Assembly: GCA_018396615.1 (NCBI GenBank)
Contig: JAGTQT010000063.1
Span: 2,445-8,721 of the forward strand
Reading direction: 5' to 3'
Source of the DNA: Candidatus Bathyarchaeota archaeon
Lineage (GTDB): Archaea; Thermoproteota; Bathyarchaeia; Bathyarchaeales; Bathycorpusculaceae
DNA length: 6,277 bases
Positions 1 through 5,640 of this stretch are shown here, one piece after another. The notes under the pieces are model-generated. The model made no database searches, was not told the DNA's origin, and was given only the letters and a program-made list of their open reading frames with translations. The position numbers and the translations under genes were made by a program. Within the stretch, counting starts at the first letter, position 1. Every line of letters begins with the position of its first letter.

Positions 1-45
1 ATAAATGTGAATGTCTTTCGAATCATATGCTTCAAGTGACGCCCA

Positions 46-828
46 ATGAAGTATGTCGATGCCCACATCCATCTTTCAGACGAGGAATATGCAGACTGCG
101 CAGAAGAGGTCATTGCTGAAGCGCGAAAAGCTAATGTTGTCGTACTGGTTTCGAACTCAATGGATTTGAAGACAAGCATCGATAGCTTGAAGCTAGCTGA
201 AAAGTACGAGGGCTTAGTCTACGCTGCGGCTGGGATTCATCCGTGGACCGTGAAGGCTTTAACCGATGCTGAGCTTCAGCAGACGCTGGAGTTTATCGAG
301 AACCAAAGAAAGAGTAAGGCGCTAGTCGCCATCGGCGAAGTCGGACCGGACTTCAAATACGCCGATATCTGGGATAAGCAAATGAAGGTTTTTGACGAGA
401 TGCTACATCTGGCTGAGAAACTTGAGCTTCCCGTAATCGTGCATTCACGCGGAACCACAGCAAAAATTGTTGATATGCTCCCTTCCTACAGACTGAAGAA
501 GGTTTTGCTTCACTGGTTCAGCAACCCTATAAGTGCTTTGCAAAAAGCGGTTGAAAACGGCTACTATATCACGGAAGGGGCGCCGGCAGTCTATTCCAAC
601 GGCATAAGAGACGTAATCAGAAAAGTGCCGATTACTAACCTGCTAACCGAGACTGACGGGCCTGTGAGGTTTTTTAAATCTCCTTTTGATGGTAAAAGAA
701 CCACGCCCGCCTATATTCCTCTTGTTGTCAAAGCCGTAGCTGAAATCAAAAATGTAGACGTTGTGGAAATTGCAGATCAAATTATAAAGAATTTTGAAGC
801 GTTTTTCGGAATTAGCCAAATGCAGTAG
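46..828 (+). CDS. TatD-family metal-dependent hydrolase
   Basis: A 260-residue protein with the full set of TatD amidohydrolase metal ligands in order: DAHIH at 5-9 (H7, H9), GIHPW at 63-67, GEVGPD at 97-102 (E98), IVHSR at 131-135 (H133), LLHWF at 154-158 (H156) and TETDGP at 201-206 (D204). The length is normal for the family, a cytoplasmic TIM-barrel with a two-metal centre. Known members are 3'-5' exonucleases or DNases; the substrate here cannot be read from sequence. The archaeal-looking variations are P101 where GE(I/V)GLD is more usual and TETDGP where LETDAP is more usual. The start at 46 is required because the next Met (residue 40) would remove the HxH motif. A weak AGTGA lies at 35-39, six bases upstream. 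It is separated from eS17 by 167 bases and probably transcribed independently. Family is certain, activity is not. Confidence 0.93.
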   Translation: MKYVDAHIHLSDEEYADCAEEVIAEARKANVVVLVSNSMDLKTSIDSLKLAEKYEGLVYAAAGIHPWTVKALTDAELQQTLEFIENQRKSKALVAIGEVGPDFKYADIWDKQMKVFDEMLHLAEKLELPVIVHSRGTTAKIVDMLPSYRLKKVLLHWFSNPISALQKAVENGYYITEGAPAVYSNGIRDVIRKVPITNLLTETDGPVRFFKSPFDGKRTTPAYIPLVVKAVAEIKNVDVVEIADQIIKNFEAFFGISQMQ

Positions 829-900
829 ACCAGCTTTTGAGAGCATAGGCGTGGCAGCTCCCTTCTTGAATACATTGTGGTTCTTCGTAGTTGATTAAGA

Positions 901-916
901 AAGGTTAAATTAGCCT
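901..916 (+). promoter_or_regulatory. Candidate archaeal promoter for the eS17 gene
   Basis: A purine-rich stretch (AGAAAGG, about 898-904) followed by GTTAAATTAG (904-913) resembles BRE plus TATA. A start about 26 bases downstream, near 934, would give a leader of roughly 60 bases before the TTG at 996. The same GTTAAAT core appears in the candidate promoter of the aminotransferase. It is judged by eye only. Confidence 0.4.
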
Positions 917-948
917 TATGCCCCTATGAGTGTTCACTTCAGCATATC

Positions 949-971
949 CTATCTGGCAAGAGGCAAGATAG
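949..971 (+). repeat. Small hairpin in the eS17 leader
   Basis: CTATCT (949-954) and AGATAG (966-971) are perfect reverse complements around an 11-base loop. The loop and the right arm contain a tandem duplication of GGCAAGA (955-961, 962-968). The element ends 12 bases before the Shine-Dalgarno site at 984-988, so it would lie in the 5' leader. A six-base stem is weak and could be chance. Confidence 0.35.
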
Positions 972-983
972 CTTTGCATACTT

Positions 984-988
984 GGAGG
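984..988 (+). promoter_or_regulatory. Shine-Dalgarno site selecting a TTG start for eS17
   Basis: GGAGG with seven bases to the TTG at 996-998. An out-of-frame ATG at 992-994 lies in between but opens no eS17-like reading frame. The site therefore supports initiation at TTG, which gives the conserved eS17 N-terminus MGSVRT. Confidence 0.8.
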
Positions 989-995
989 AAAATGC

Positions 996-1217
996 TTGGG
1001 AAGCGTGCGAACAGAACAAGTCAAACGAACAGCTAAGGAACTTCTCCGAAGATTCCCACAAGAGTTTTCAACAGATTTTGAAGCTAACAAGCAGACAGTC
1101 AACTCGCTTCTGGAGGGCGTCACTCCAAAAGTAAGAAACCAAATCGCAGGATACATAACGCACTATCTGGGAGCAGAAGAAACAGAAGAAACGCCAGAGC
1201 AAAGTGAAAGCCAATGA
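996..1217 (+). CDS. rps17e: Small ribosomal subunit protein eS17 (S17e)
   Basis: A 73-residue protein matching archaeal eS17 throughout its core: MGSVRTEQVKRTAKELL at the N-terminus, then FPQEFSTDFEANKQ (20-33), then the signature VRNQIAGYITHYL (46-58). eS17 is a small-subunit ribosomal protein shared by archaea and eukaryotes and absent from bacteria. The start is TTG, set by GGAGG at 984-988 and by the conserved MGxVRT beginning. Archaeal eS17 is usually about 60-70 residues and ends basic. Here residues 60-73 form an acidic tail with six Glu and no Lys or Arg, which is unusual. The stop (1215-1217) overlaps the start of the next gene in an ATGATG junction, indicating translational coupling. 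Identification is firm. Confidence 0.95.
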   Translation: MGSVRTEQVKRTAKELLRRFPQEFSTDFEANKQTVNSLLEGVTPKVRNQIAGYITHYLGAEETEETPEQSESQ

Positions 1218-1588
1218 TGGACAGGTACCGAAAAGGCTGGGCACTTCGCTATATGCGCGAAGCCAAAGCCGAGCTAGCAGCTGCAAAAAAAATGCCTTAC
1301 ATGGCAACAAGCCTCATTCTGGAAGCAGTAAGAAAAGCCAGAAACGCCATATACTACAGCCTAGGAGAACCCGCATTCATAGAAATCACGGTAAGAGAAG
1401 CATGCGAGAGAACACCCTCGGTAGACGATCCAGTTCTAAGATGCCTAATAGAAGTAGAAGAAACCATACAGCAGCTTGCGCAAACCGAGGAGCTGGACGG
1501 AGAAAGAAGCATTAAACAAGCAGACAGTTTGATCCAGCTAGCCTCAGACATCGTGGAAACGATGACAGGGGAAAGAATAGAAGACTAG
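1214..1588 (+). CDS. Uncharacterised small helical protein coupled to eS17 (weakly HEPN-like)
   Basis: I do not recognise this 124-residue protein with confidence. It is predicted mostly alpha-helical and charged, with no signal peptide or membrane segment. Residues 8-51 (helices rich in Ala, Lys and Arg, through EAVRKARNAIYYSLGEP) resemble the first two helices of HEPN-type or substrate-binding helical bundles. The catalytic R-x4-6-H of HEPN nucleases is absent: at R43-N44 the position where His might fall is Tyr48, and there is no His in the protein. A second helical block covers about 74-117. The ATG at 1214 overlaps the eS17 stop (ATGA), and a second in-frame ATG lies at 1217; either may be used. 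GTGA at 1204-1207 is a possible Shine-Dalgarno site. The overlap implies co-translation with eS17 and perhaps a ribosome- or RNA-related role, which is inference. The coding frame itself is well supported by length and junction. Confidence 0.75.
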   Translation: MMDRYRKGWALRYMREAKAELAAAKKMPYMATSLILEAVRKARNAIYYSLGEPAFIEITVREACERTPSVDDPVLRCLIEVEETIQQLAQTEELDGERSIKQADSLIQLASDIVETMTGERIED

Positions 1589-1593
1589 TTTTT
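1589..1593 (+). terminator. Possible oligo-T terminator at a convergent junction
   Basis: TTTTT directly follows the stop of the small helical protein and runs into the stop of the opposing aminotransferase; the two coding regions are only four bases apart. Archaeal transcription often ends at T-runs without a hairpin. A run of five is weak evidence. Confidence 0.25.
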
Positions 1594-2762
1594 CAGCTTT
1601 TCACTGCTTTGGCAATGCGGTCTAGAGCCTTTTTGATGTTTTCAATCGAATTCGCAAACGAAAGCCTCAGATGCCCCTCGCCGTATTTCCCAAATGAAGT
1701 TCCGGGTAGCACGGCGACGCCTGCGTTATAGAGTAGGTGGTCTCCAAGCTTTCGGCAATCCATGCCTGTGCCAGTAATGTTTGGGAAAACGTAAAAAGCT
1801 CCCTTCGGCTTCTTGCAGGTTATCCCCTTGATGCTGTTCAGCCCGTCTACGATGACTTCTCTTCTTCTCTTGAACTCTGCAACCATCTTTTCCGGCTCGG
1901 TCTGCGGACCCTTAAGCGCCTCCATGCCTGCTATTTGGGTGAAGGTGCATGTACACGAGTTAGAGTTAGTCATAAGCTGTGCTACCTTTTGCGCGATGTC
2001 CTTCCGCATGACACCATAGCCAAGCCTCCAGCCTGTCATGGCATAAGTCTTCGAAAAACCATCCAGCAAAATCGTCTTGTCCTTCATTCCTGGAAGCGAA
2101 GCAATACTTTCGTGCTTTCCTTCGTAGATTATTCTGCTATAGATCTCATCTGCCAAGATGAATACGTCGTCTCTGTCTGCAATACAGTCAGCTATTGTCT
2201 TCAAGTCTTCTCTTGTAAGTATTCCGCCTGTGGGGTTTTCAGGATAGTTAAGAATGATCATTTTCGTTTTCTTTGTGATTTTTTTCTTAACGTACTCAGG
2301 GTCAAGGCGGAAGTCATTCTCCTCTTTCAGCGGAATCGGAACCGGCTTAGCGTTAACAAAATTGATAAGTGACTCGTATATTGGAAAGCCGGGGTTTGGA
2401 TAAAGAACTTCTTCGCCTTCGTTTACAAGTGCAAATATGCTGAAGAACATGATGGGTTTTGCGCCAGGCGTGACCACGACCTCTTCTGCCTCGGCTTTTA
2501 TTCCTCTTGTTTTGGAAACGTACTCAGCTATGGTTTCTCTGAATTCCGGAAGCCCTGCTGACGGCCCATAGTGGGTGTATCCGTCTTTCAGCGCCTTGAA
2601 TGCTGCATCCTTGATGTTCTGAGGTGTGTCAAAGTCGGGTTCGCCAATTTCCAAGTGTATTATGTTCTTGCCTTGCTTTTCCAACGCTTTTGCCTTAGCT
2701 AAAACTTCAAAAGCTGTTTCAGTTCCCAGAGTTTCCATCCTTTTTGCAAAGATAGAGTTCAC
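1593..2762 (-). CDS. PLP-dependent class I/II aminotransferase
   Basis: A 389-residue fold-type I aminotransferase of normal length with all key positions visible. These are the EIGEPDFDTP block (38-47), YTHYGPSAGLPEFR (62-75), N176 in NPTGG, D205 and Y208 in ADEIYS (pairing with the pyridine nitrogen and ring hydroxyl of PLP), K238 in SKTYAMTGWRLGY (Schiff-base lysine), R246, and R366 in HLRLSFA (substrate alpha-carboxylate). It is cytosolic. It belongs to the broad archaeal aspartate/alanine/aromatic aminotransferase group; the amino donor cannot be fixed from sequence. The GTG start at 2762-2760 is supported by GGGTGAT five bases upstream (minus strand). Upstream on the same strand is a glyoxylate/hydroxypyruvate reductase, and a glycerate kinase lies beyond it, so a role in serine, alanine or glyoxylate transamination is plausible but inferred. 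Confidence 0.93.
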   Translation of the reverse strand: MNSIFAKRMETLGTETAFEVLAKAKALEKQGKNIIHLEIGEPDFDTPQNIKDAAFKALKDGYTHYGPSAGLPEFRETIAEYVSKTRGIKAEAEEVVVTPGAKPIMFFSIFALVNEGEEVLYPNPGFPIYESLINFVNAKPVPIPLKEENDFRLDPEYVKKKITKKTKMIILNYPENPTGGILTREDLKTIADCIADRDDVFILADEIYSRIIYEGKHESIASLPGMKDKTILLDGFSKTYAMTGWRLGYGVMRKDIAQKVAQLMTNSNSCTCTFTQIAGMEALKGPQTEPEKMVAEFKRRREVIVDGLNSIKGITCKKPKGAFYVFPNITGTGMDCRKLGDHLLYNAGVAVLPGTSFGKYGEGHLRLSFANSIENIKKALDRIAKAVKS

Positions 2763-2766
2763 TCAA

Positions 2767-2773
2767 ATCACCC
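2767..2773 (-). promoter_or_regulatory. Shine-Dalgarno site for the GTG-started aminotransferase
   Basis: The minus strand reads GGGTGAT, matching the archaeal anti-Shine-Dalgarno core GGTGA, about five bases before the GTG at 2762. No ATG lies nearby in frame at the right distance, so it decides the GTG start. Confidence 0.7.
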
Positions 2774-2807
2774 TGATACGAAAGAAGTCATTGGTAAAAA
2801 AGTAGAA

Positions 2808-2829
2808 GTATTTAACTATTGCAGTTAAA
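2808..2829 (-). promoter_or_regulatory. Candidate promoter and dyad operator of the aminotransferase gene
   Basis: On the minus strand, GTTAAATAC (2816-2808) resembles an archaeal TATA element. A start about 26 bases downstream, near 2786, would give a leader of about 24 bases before the GTG. The element overlaps one arm of a perfect inverted repeat, TTTAACT (2811-2817) and AGTTAAA (2823-2829) with a five-base spacer. A dyad covering the TATA box is typical of an archaeal repressor site, but no regulator can be named. The repeat is plain to see; the function is inference. Confidence 0.4.
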
Positions 2830-2847
2830 CCAGCGCCAAAAACATGG

Positions 2848-3852
2848 TTAAGGCTGCTTTGCCAACGGGCGCACTTTCATCACGTCAGGGTTAACGAGGT
2901 TCGGCGGCTTCTTCCCTTCAAAGAAGGCTACAAGGTTTTCTGCAACCATTTCCGACATTCTAGAACGCGTCTCGTAGCTTGCACTTGATATATGCGGTGC
3001 AACAACAACATTGTCAAGCTTAAGCAACGGGTTATCAACTTGTGTAGGCTCCTGCTCAAACACGTCTAGTCCTGCTCCCGCGATCCTCCGCTCCTTGAGA
3101 GCCTCATAGAGAGCCTTCTCATCCACTACCGGTCCACGTGCATTGTTTATCAAGTAGGCAGTTTTCTTCATCAGCGCTAGACGCTCCTTGTTCACAAGGT
3201 GATGGGTTTCCTTCATAAGTGGGACATGAATGCTTACAAAGTCAGACTCCTTGAAAAGCGTATCCAGATCCACTTTCTTAGCTCCGAAGTCTTTCTCTAT
3301 TTCAGGTCTCGGAATCACGTCGTAAAACAGGATTTTCATGTTAAAGCCTGTGGCTCTTTTAGCCATGGCGTAGCCAATTCTTCCTGCACCCACTATGCCG
3401 ATGGTTGCGCCGTAGACATCTCTGCCCTGTAGCATGCTGGGGTGCCAGCTGACCTTCCACTGTCCGGTGCGAACGTATCTGTCTGCCTCGACTACGCGTC
3501 TTGCAACCGCCATCAGCAAAGCCCATGCAAAGTCGGCAGTTGTATCTGTCAGCACTTCAGGCGTGTTTGTCACGTAAATTCCTCGCTTCGTTGCCTCTGG
3601 AATATCGATGTTGTCGAAGCCTACAGCCAGCTGCGAAACAATCTTCAGTCTAGGGGCCGCATTAAAAACCTCTGAATCTATTTTATCGGACAAAAGCGAA
3701 ACAAGGCCATCCACGTTTCTAACCTTCTCTACGATAACTTTCTTAGGAGGAGGAGCATACTCTGGCCAGACTTCGGCTTCAAAATTTTTCTTTATGATGT
3801 TGAGACCTCTTTCAGGAAGTTCACGGGTGATGTAAACTTTGGGCTTCGCCAT
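2848..3852 (-). CDS. gyaR: D-2-hydroxyacid dehydrogenase, glyoxylate/hydroxypyruvate reductase type
   Basis: A 334-residue cytosolic NAD(P)-dependent D-2-hydroxyacid dehydrogenase, close to Thermococcus/Pyrococcus glyoxylate reductase in length and motifs. Numbered from the chosen start: N-terminal substrate domain MAKPKVYITRELPERG, then VGFDNIDIPEATKRGIYVTNTP (77-98), nucleotide fold with GAGRIG at 155-160, and catalytic R239 (NNARG), E268 (DVFEQEP) and H287 (APHIS). The acidic D178 after the second beta strand (FYDVIPRPE) favours NADH over NADPH; the NADPH-using relatives have Ser-Arg-type residues there. Known relatives reduce glyoxylate to glycolate and hydroxypyruvate to D-glycerate. An in-frame ATG at 3864 would add four residues, but GGTGAG (3862-3857) lies between the two ATGs at correct spacing for 3852, and MAKPKV aligns with the family start. 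It is divergent from glycerate kinase, fitting D-glycerate metabolism. Confidence 0.93.
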   Translation of the reverse strand: MAKPKVYITRELPERGLNIIKKNFEAEVWPEYAPPPKKVIVEKVRNVDGLVSLLSDKIDSEVFNAAPRLKIVSQLAVGFDNIDIPEATKRGIYVTNTPEVLTDTTADFAWALLMAVARRVVEADRYVRTGQWKVSWHPSMLQGRDVYGATIGIVGAGRIGYAMAKRATGFNMKILFYDVIPRPEIEKDFGAKKVDLDTLFKESDFVSIHVPLMKETHHLVNKERLALMKKTAYLINNARGPVVDEKALYEALKERRIAGAGLDVFEQEPTQVDNPLLKLDNVVVAPHISSASYETRSRMSEMVAENLVAFFEGKKPPNLVNPDVMKVRPLAKQP

Positions 3853-3856
3853 ATAG

Positions 3857-3862
3857 CTCACC
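3857..3862 (-). promoter_or_regulatory. Shine-Dalgarno site deciding the reductase start
   Basis: The minus strand reads ATGGTGAGCTATATGGC. GGTGAG sits inside the codons after the first ATG and four bases before the second ATG (3852-3850), so the second ATG is the better start. Confidence 0.65.
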
Positions 3863-3883
3863 ATACTTTTCAGTTGCGGAATT

Positions 3884-3906
3884 CTTTATTAGCCTTGGCT
3901 TATTAC
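3884..3906. promoter_or_regulatory. Candidate shared promoter/operator between reductase and glycerate kinase
   Basis: The divergent gap holds two copies of TTATTA (3886-3891 and 3900-3905; TAATAA on the minus strand) separated by eight bases, and the near-palindrome AGCC-TT-GGCT (3891-3900). The AT-rich copies could serve as TATA elements in either direction: plus-strand starts near 3914-3929 for the kinase, and minus-strand starts near 3862-3876 for the reductase. A single regulator on the central palindrome could control both genes. This is read by eye, and neither TATA match is strong. Confidence 0.35.
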
Positions 3907-3948
3907 ACTTACGCACGATCTCACGCATCTTGATGATGGTAACACGGC

Positions 3949-5325
3949 ATGATAAGAATAAGAAATAAGGCGGAACTTGTTGCCAATGGTGGAACACCGC
4001 TTAATCGAAAAGCTAGATCTCTAGCTCTAAGCAGCCTGGAAGCTGCGCTGAACGCTGTTGACCCAGCCAAGATAGTCAAATCAAAACTCGCTGTGAAAAA
4101 CTCTGTTCTACAAGTTGATAAATACCGCTTTAACTTGAAGAAGTTTAAGAACATCTACGTGGTAGGCGGAGGCAAAGCAGGGGCCTCAATGGCCAAGGCA
4201 GTTGAGCAGATTCTAGGCAACCGGATAACCGCAGGTATAGTCAATGTTCCTCGTGGTAGCAGACTGAAAACAAGGTTTATAGAGCTTCATGAAGCCAACC
4301 ACCCAACGCCCGACGAAGCCGGAGTGAAAGGAACCCGCCGTATGCTAGAGACCGCGGAACAGGCTGAAAAAAACGATCTAATTATCTGCTTAATTTCAGG
4401 CGGTGGCTCCAGCCTTATGCCTATGCCTCGCGACCGGATTTCAATTGAGGACAAGAAGAAACTTACAGATGCCCTGCTTAGATCCGGAGCAACAATTAAC
4501 GAGATAAACACTGTTCGCAAACACATTTCAGACTTCAAAGGCGGATGGCTGGCGAAGAAGGCCTATCCATCAACAATTCTAAACCTAATACTCTCAGATG
4601 TGGTTGGCGACCCACTTGACTTTATCGCTTCGGGCCCAACAGTTCCGGACTCAACAACATTTGCAGATGCAATCAGCGTTTTAGAGAAATATAGGCTTTG
4701 GGAAAACACTCCACAGTCGATCAGAAAGGTGCTGTCTGACGGAAGGAAAAAACTGATTCCGGAAACGCCGAAAGCAGACGATGAAGCATTTAAGAAAACC
4801 TACAACGTGGTAATCGGAAACAACAGACTTGCAAGCACATCTGCTTGCCAAAAACTCAAGTCCTCTGGTATAAACCCACTTTTGCTCACTGCTACGCTGG
4901 AAGGAGAGGCAAGACATGTAGCAACAGTGCTTGTGTCAATAGCTCGCGAAGCCGCCTCTTCCGGAAACCCTGTTTCAAAGCCGGCGGGCATCGTGGCTGG
5001 CGGTGAAACCACTGTCACGGTTGAAGGCAAAGGTAAAGGCGGAAGAAACCAAGAGCTTGCTTTGGCTGCGGCAATCAAACTCGAGAAAACCGATGGAATG
5101 GTCGTAGCTTCATTAAGCACTGACGGGGTGGATGGACCGACGGATGCTGCGGGCGCGATTGTGGATGGACAAACTGTTATCAGAGCACGAAAAGCGCAGC
5201 TAGCGCCTGAAGAGTTTCTAGCCGAGAATGATTCATACACTTTCTTTTCCAAGTTAGACGACCTTATCTTCACGGGAGCAACCGGAACCAATGTCAATGA
5301 CCTTTCTATCGCAATAGTTCTGTAA
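3949..5325 (+). CDS. gck: Glycerate 2-kinase, MOFRL family
   Basis: A 458-residue protein with the full two-domain layout of the DUF4147/MOFRL glycerate kinases, which phosphorylate D-glycerate with ATP, mostly to 2-phosphoglycerate in archaea. Visible motifs: VVGGGKAGASMA (71-82, K76), NHPTPDEAG (117-125), LISGGGSSLMPMP (148-160), NTVRKHISDFKGG (187-199), SDVVGDPLDFIASGP (216-230), then the C-terminal MOFRL part with GGETTVTV (351-358), GKGGRNQEL (362-370), STDGVDGPTDAAGA (390-403) and the terminal TGATGTNVNDL (442-452). The start at 3949 is the first possible one, since an in-frame TAA lies at 3940-3942; the ribosome site is weak (GATGGT at 3935-3940). It is divergent from a hydroxypyruvate/glyoxylate reductase and followed at short distance by moaD-like and cofE-like genes. 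Family is firm; the 2- versus 3-phosphate product is inferred. Confidence 0.95.
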   Translation: MIRIRNKAELVANGGTPLNRKARSLALSSLEAALNAVDPAKIVKSKLAVKNSVLQVDKYRFNLKKFKNIYVVGGGKAGASMAKAVEQILGNRITAGIVNVPRGSRLKTRFIELHEANHPTPDEAGVKGTRRMLETAEQAEKNDLIICLISGGGSSLMPMPRDRISIEDKKKLTDALLRSGATINEINTVRKHISDFKGGWLAKKAYPSTILNLILSDVVGDPLDFIASGPTVPDSTTFADAISVLEKYRLWENTPQSIRKVLSDGRKKLIPETPKADDEAFKKTYNVVIGNNRLASTSACQKLKSSGINPLLLTATLEGEARHVATVLVSIAREAASSGNPVSKPAGIVAGGETTVTVEGKGKGGRNQELALAAAIKLEKTDGMVVASLSTDGVDGPTDAAGAIVDGQTVIRARKAQLAPEEFLAENDSYTFFSKLDDLIFTGATGTNVNDLSIAIVL

Positions 5326-5333
5326 TCCATTAC

Positions 5334-5339
5334 GGAGAG
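5334..5339 (+). promoter_or_regulatory. Shine-Dalgarno site deciding the MoaD-like start
   Basis: GGAGAG abuts the ATG at 5340, too close for initiation there, but lies nine bases before the in-frame ATG at 5349. This favours the later start. Confidence 0.55.
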
Positions 5340-5348
5340 ATGAAGAAC

Positions 5349-5633
5349 ATGGAGGCAACGGTAAAGTTTGTAGGCAGCCTCCGAACCTTAACTGGCAAAA
5401 GCAAAGTCACTGTACATTTTACAAAAGAGGCTCCATTGAAAGAAATTTTCAAATTGCTCTGTGATGATTTTCCCAAGCTTGAGCAGATTCTTGGCGAACA
5501 AACATTAAGCGAGGCTAAGTCAACTATGCTGATGCTTGTCAATGAAAAAGAAGTCAGCGTTCTAAAAGGCTTAGAAACCCCAATCAAAGAAGGTGACACA
5601 ATCACTCTCGTTCCAGTTCTCCATGGAGGATAA
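5349..5633 (+). CDS. MoaD/ThiS-family ubiquitin-like sulfur carrier or small modifier
   Basis: A 94-residue beta-grasp protein ending in LHGG, the exposed Gly-Gly tail that E1-like enzymes adenylate. Order: beta hairpin METVKF-like start (residues 1-24, ATVKFVGSLRTLTG), helix PLKEIFKLLCDDFPKLEQIL (29-48), then LMLVNEKEVSVLKG (61-74) and the closing EGDTITLVPVLHGG (81-94). Such proteins carry sulfur as a thiocarboxylate for molybdo/tungstopterin or thiolation chemistry, or act as small archaeal modifiers (SAMPs); sequence does not separate these. No E1 or MoaE is present in the window. The alternative start at 5340 adds three residues but has a poorly spaced ribosome site. It lies 23 bases after the glycerate kinase and seven before the CofE-like gene, so is probably in one operon. 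Confidence 0.9.
   Translation: MEATVKFVGSLRTLTGKSKVTVHFTKEAPLKEIFKLLCDDFPKLEQILGEQTLSEAKSTMLMLVNEKEVSVLKGLETPIKEGDTITLVPVLHGG
5625..5630 (+). promoter_or_regulatory. Shine-Dalgarno site of the CofE-like gene formed by the Gly-Gly codons
   Basis: GGAGGA, a strong archaeal Shine-Dalgarno match, lies ten bases before the ATG at 5641 and is at the same time the last two codons (Gly-Gly) of the MoaD-like gene. Termination and re-initiation are likely to be coupled. Confidence 0.6.
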
Positions 5634-5640
5634 CAAGCAA

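Noticed and set aside
1..45. Possible tail of an upstream gene (frame open to TGA at 37-39) or start of a divergent minus-strand gene at ATG 26-24
   Set aside because: Only a dozen codons or fewer are visible in either case, no motif can be recognised, and no convincing ribosome site precedes the minus-strand ATG.
829..995. tRNA or other structured RNA in the gap before eS17
   Set aside because: No cloverleaf arms or T-loop GTTCRA-type consensus can be paired; only the short leader hairpin stands out.
1204..1515. A 103-codon frame starting at GTG and overlapping the eS17 end and the helical protein
   Set aside because: Composition is Arg/Ser/His/Lys-rich with no hydrophobic pattern, as expected for an out-of-frame reading of the real gene.
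1214..1588. HEPN-type toxin or RNase
   Set aside because: There is no His anywhere in the protein, so the R-x4-6-H nuclease motif is absent, and no partner nucleotidyltransferase is adjacent; the partner is a ribosomal protein gene.
1737..2372. A 211-codon open frame opposite the aminotransferase
   Set aside because: The opposing frame encodes a complete enzyme with all catalytic residues; this frame has Cys/Leu/Ser-rich low-quality sequence and no family motif.
3930..3940. C-box-like TGATGA of a box C/D guide RNA before the kinase
   Set aside because: The base before TGATGA is T, not a purine, and no CTGA D box is found at a suitable distance in the short gap.
4800..5330. A 176-codon open frame opposite the glycerate kinase
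   Set aside because: Serine/valine-rich antisense shadow of conserved MOFRL sequence, with no ribosome site or recognisable domain.
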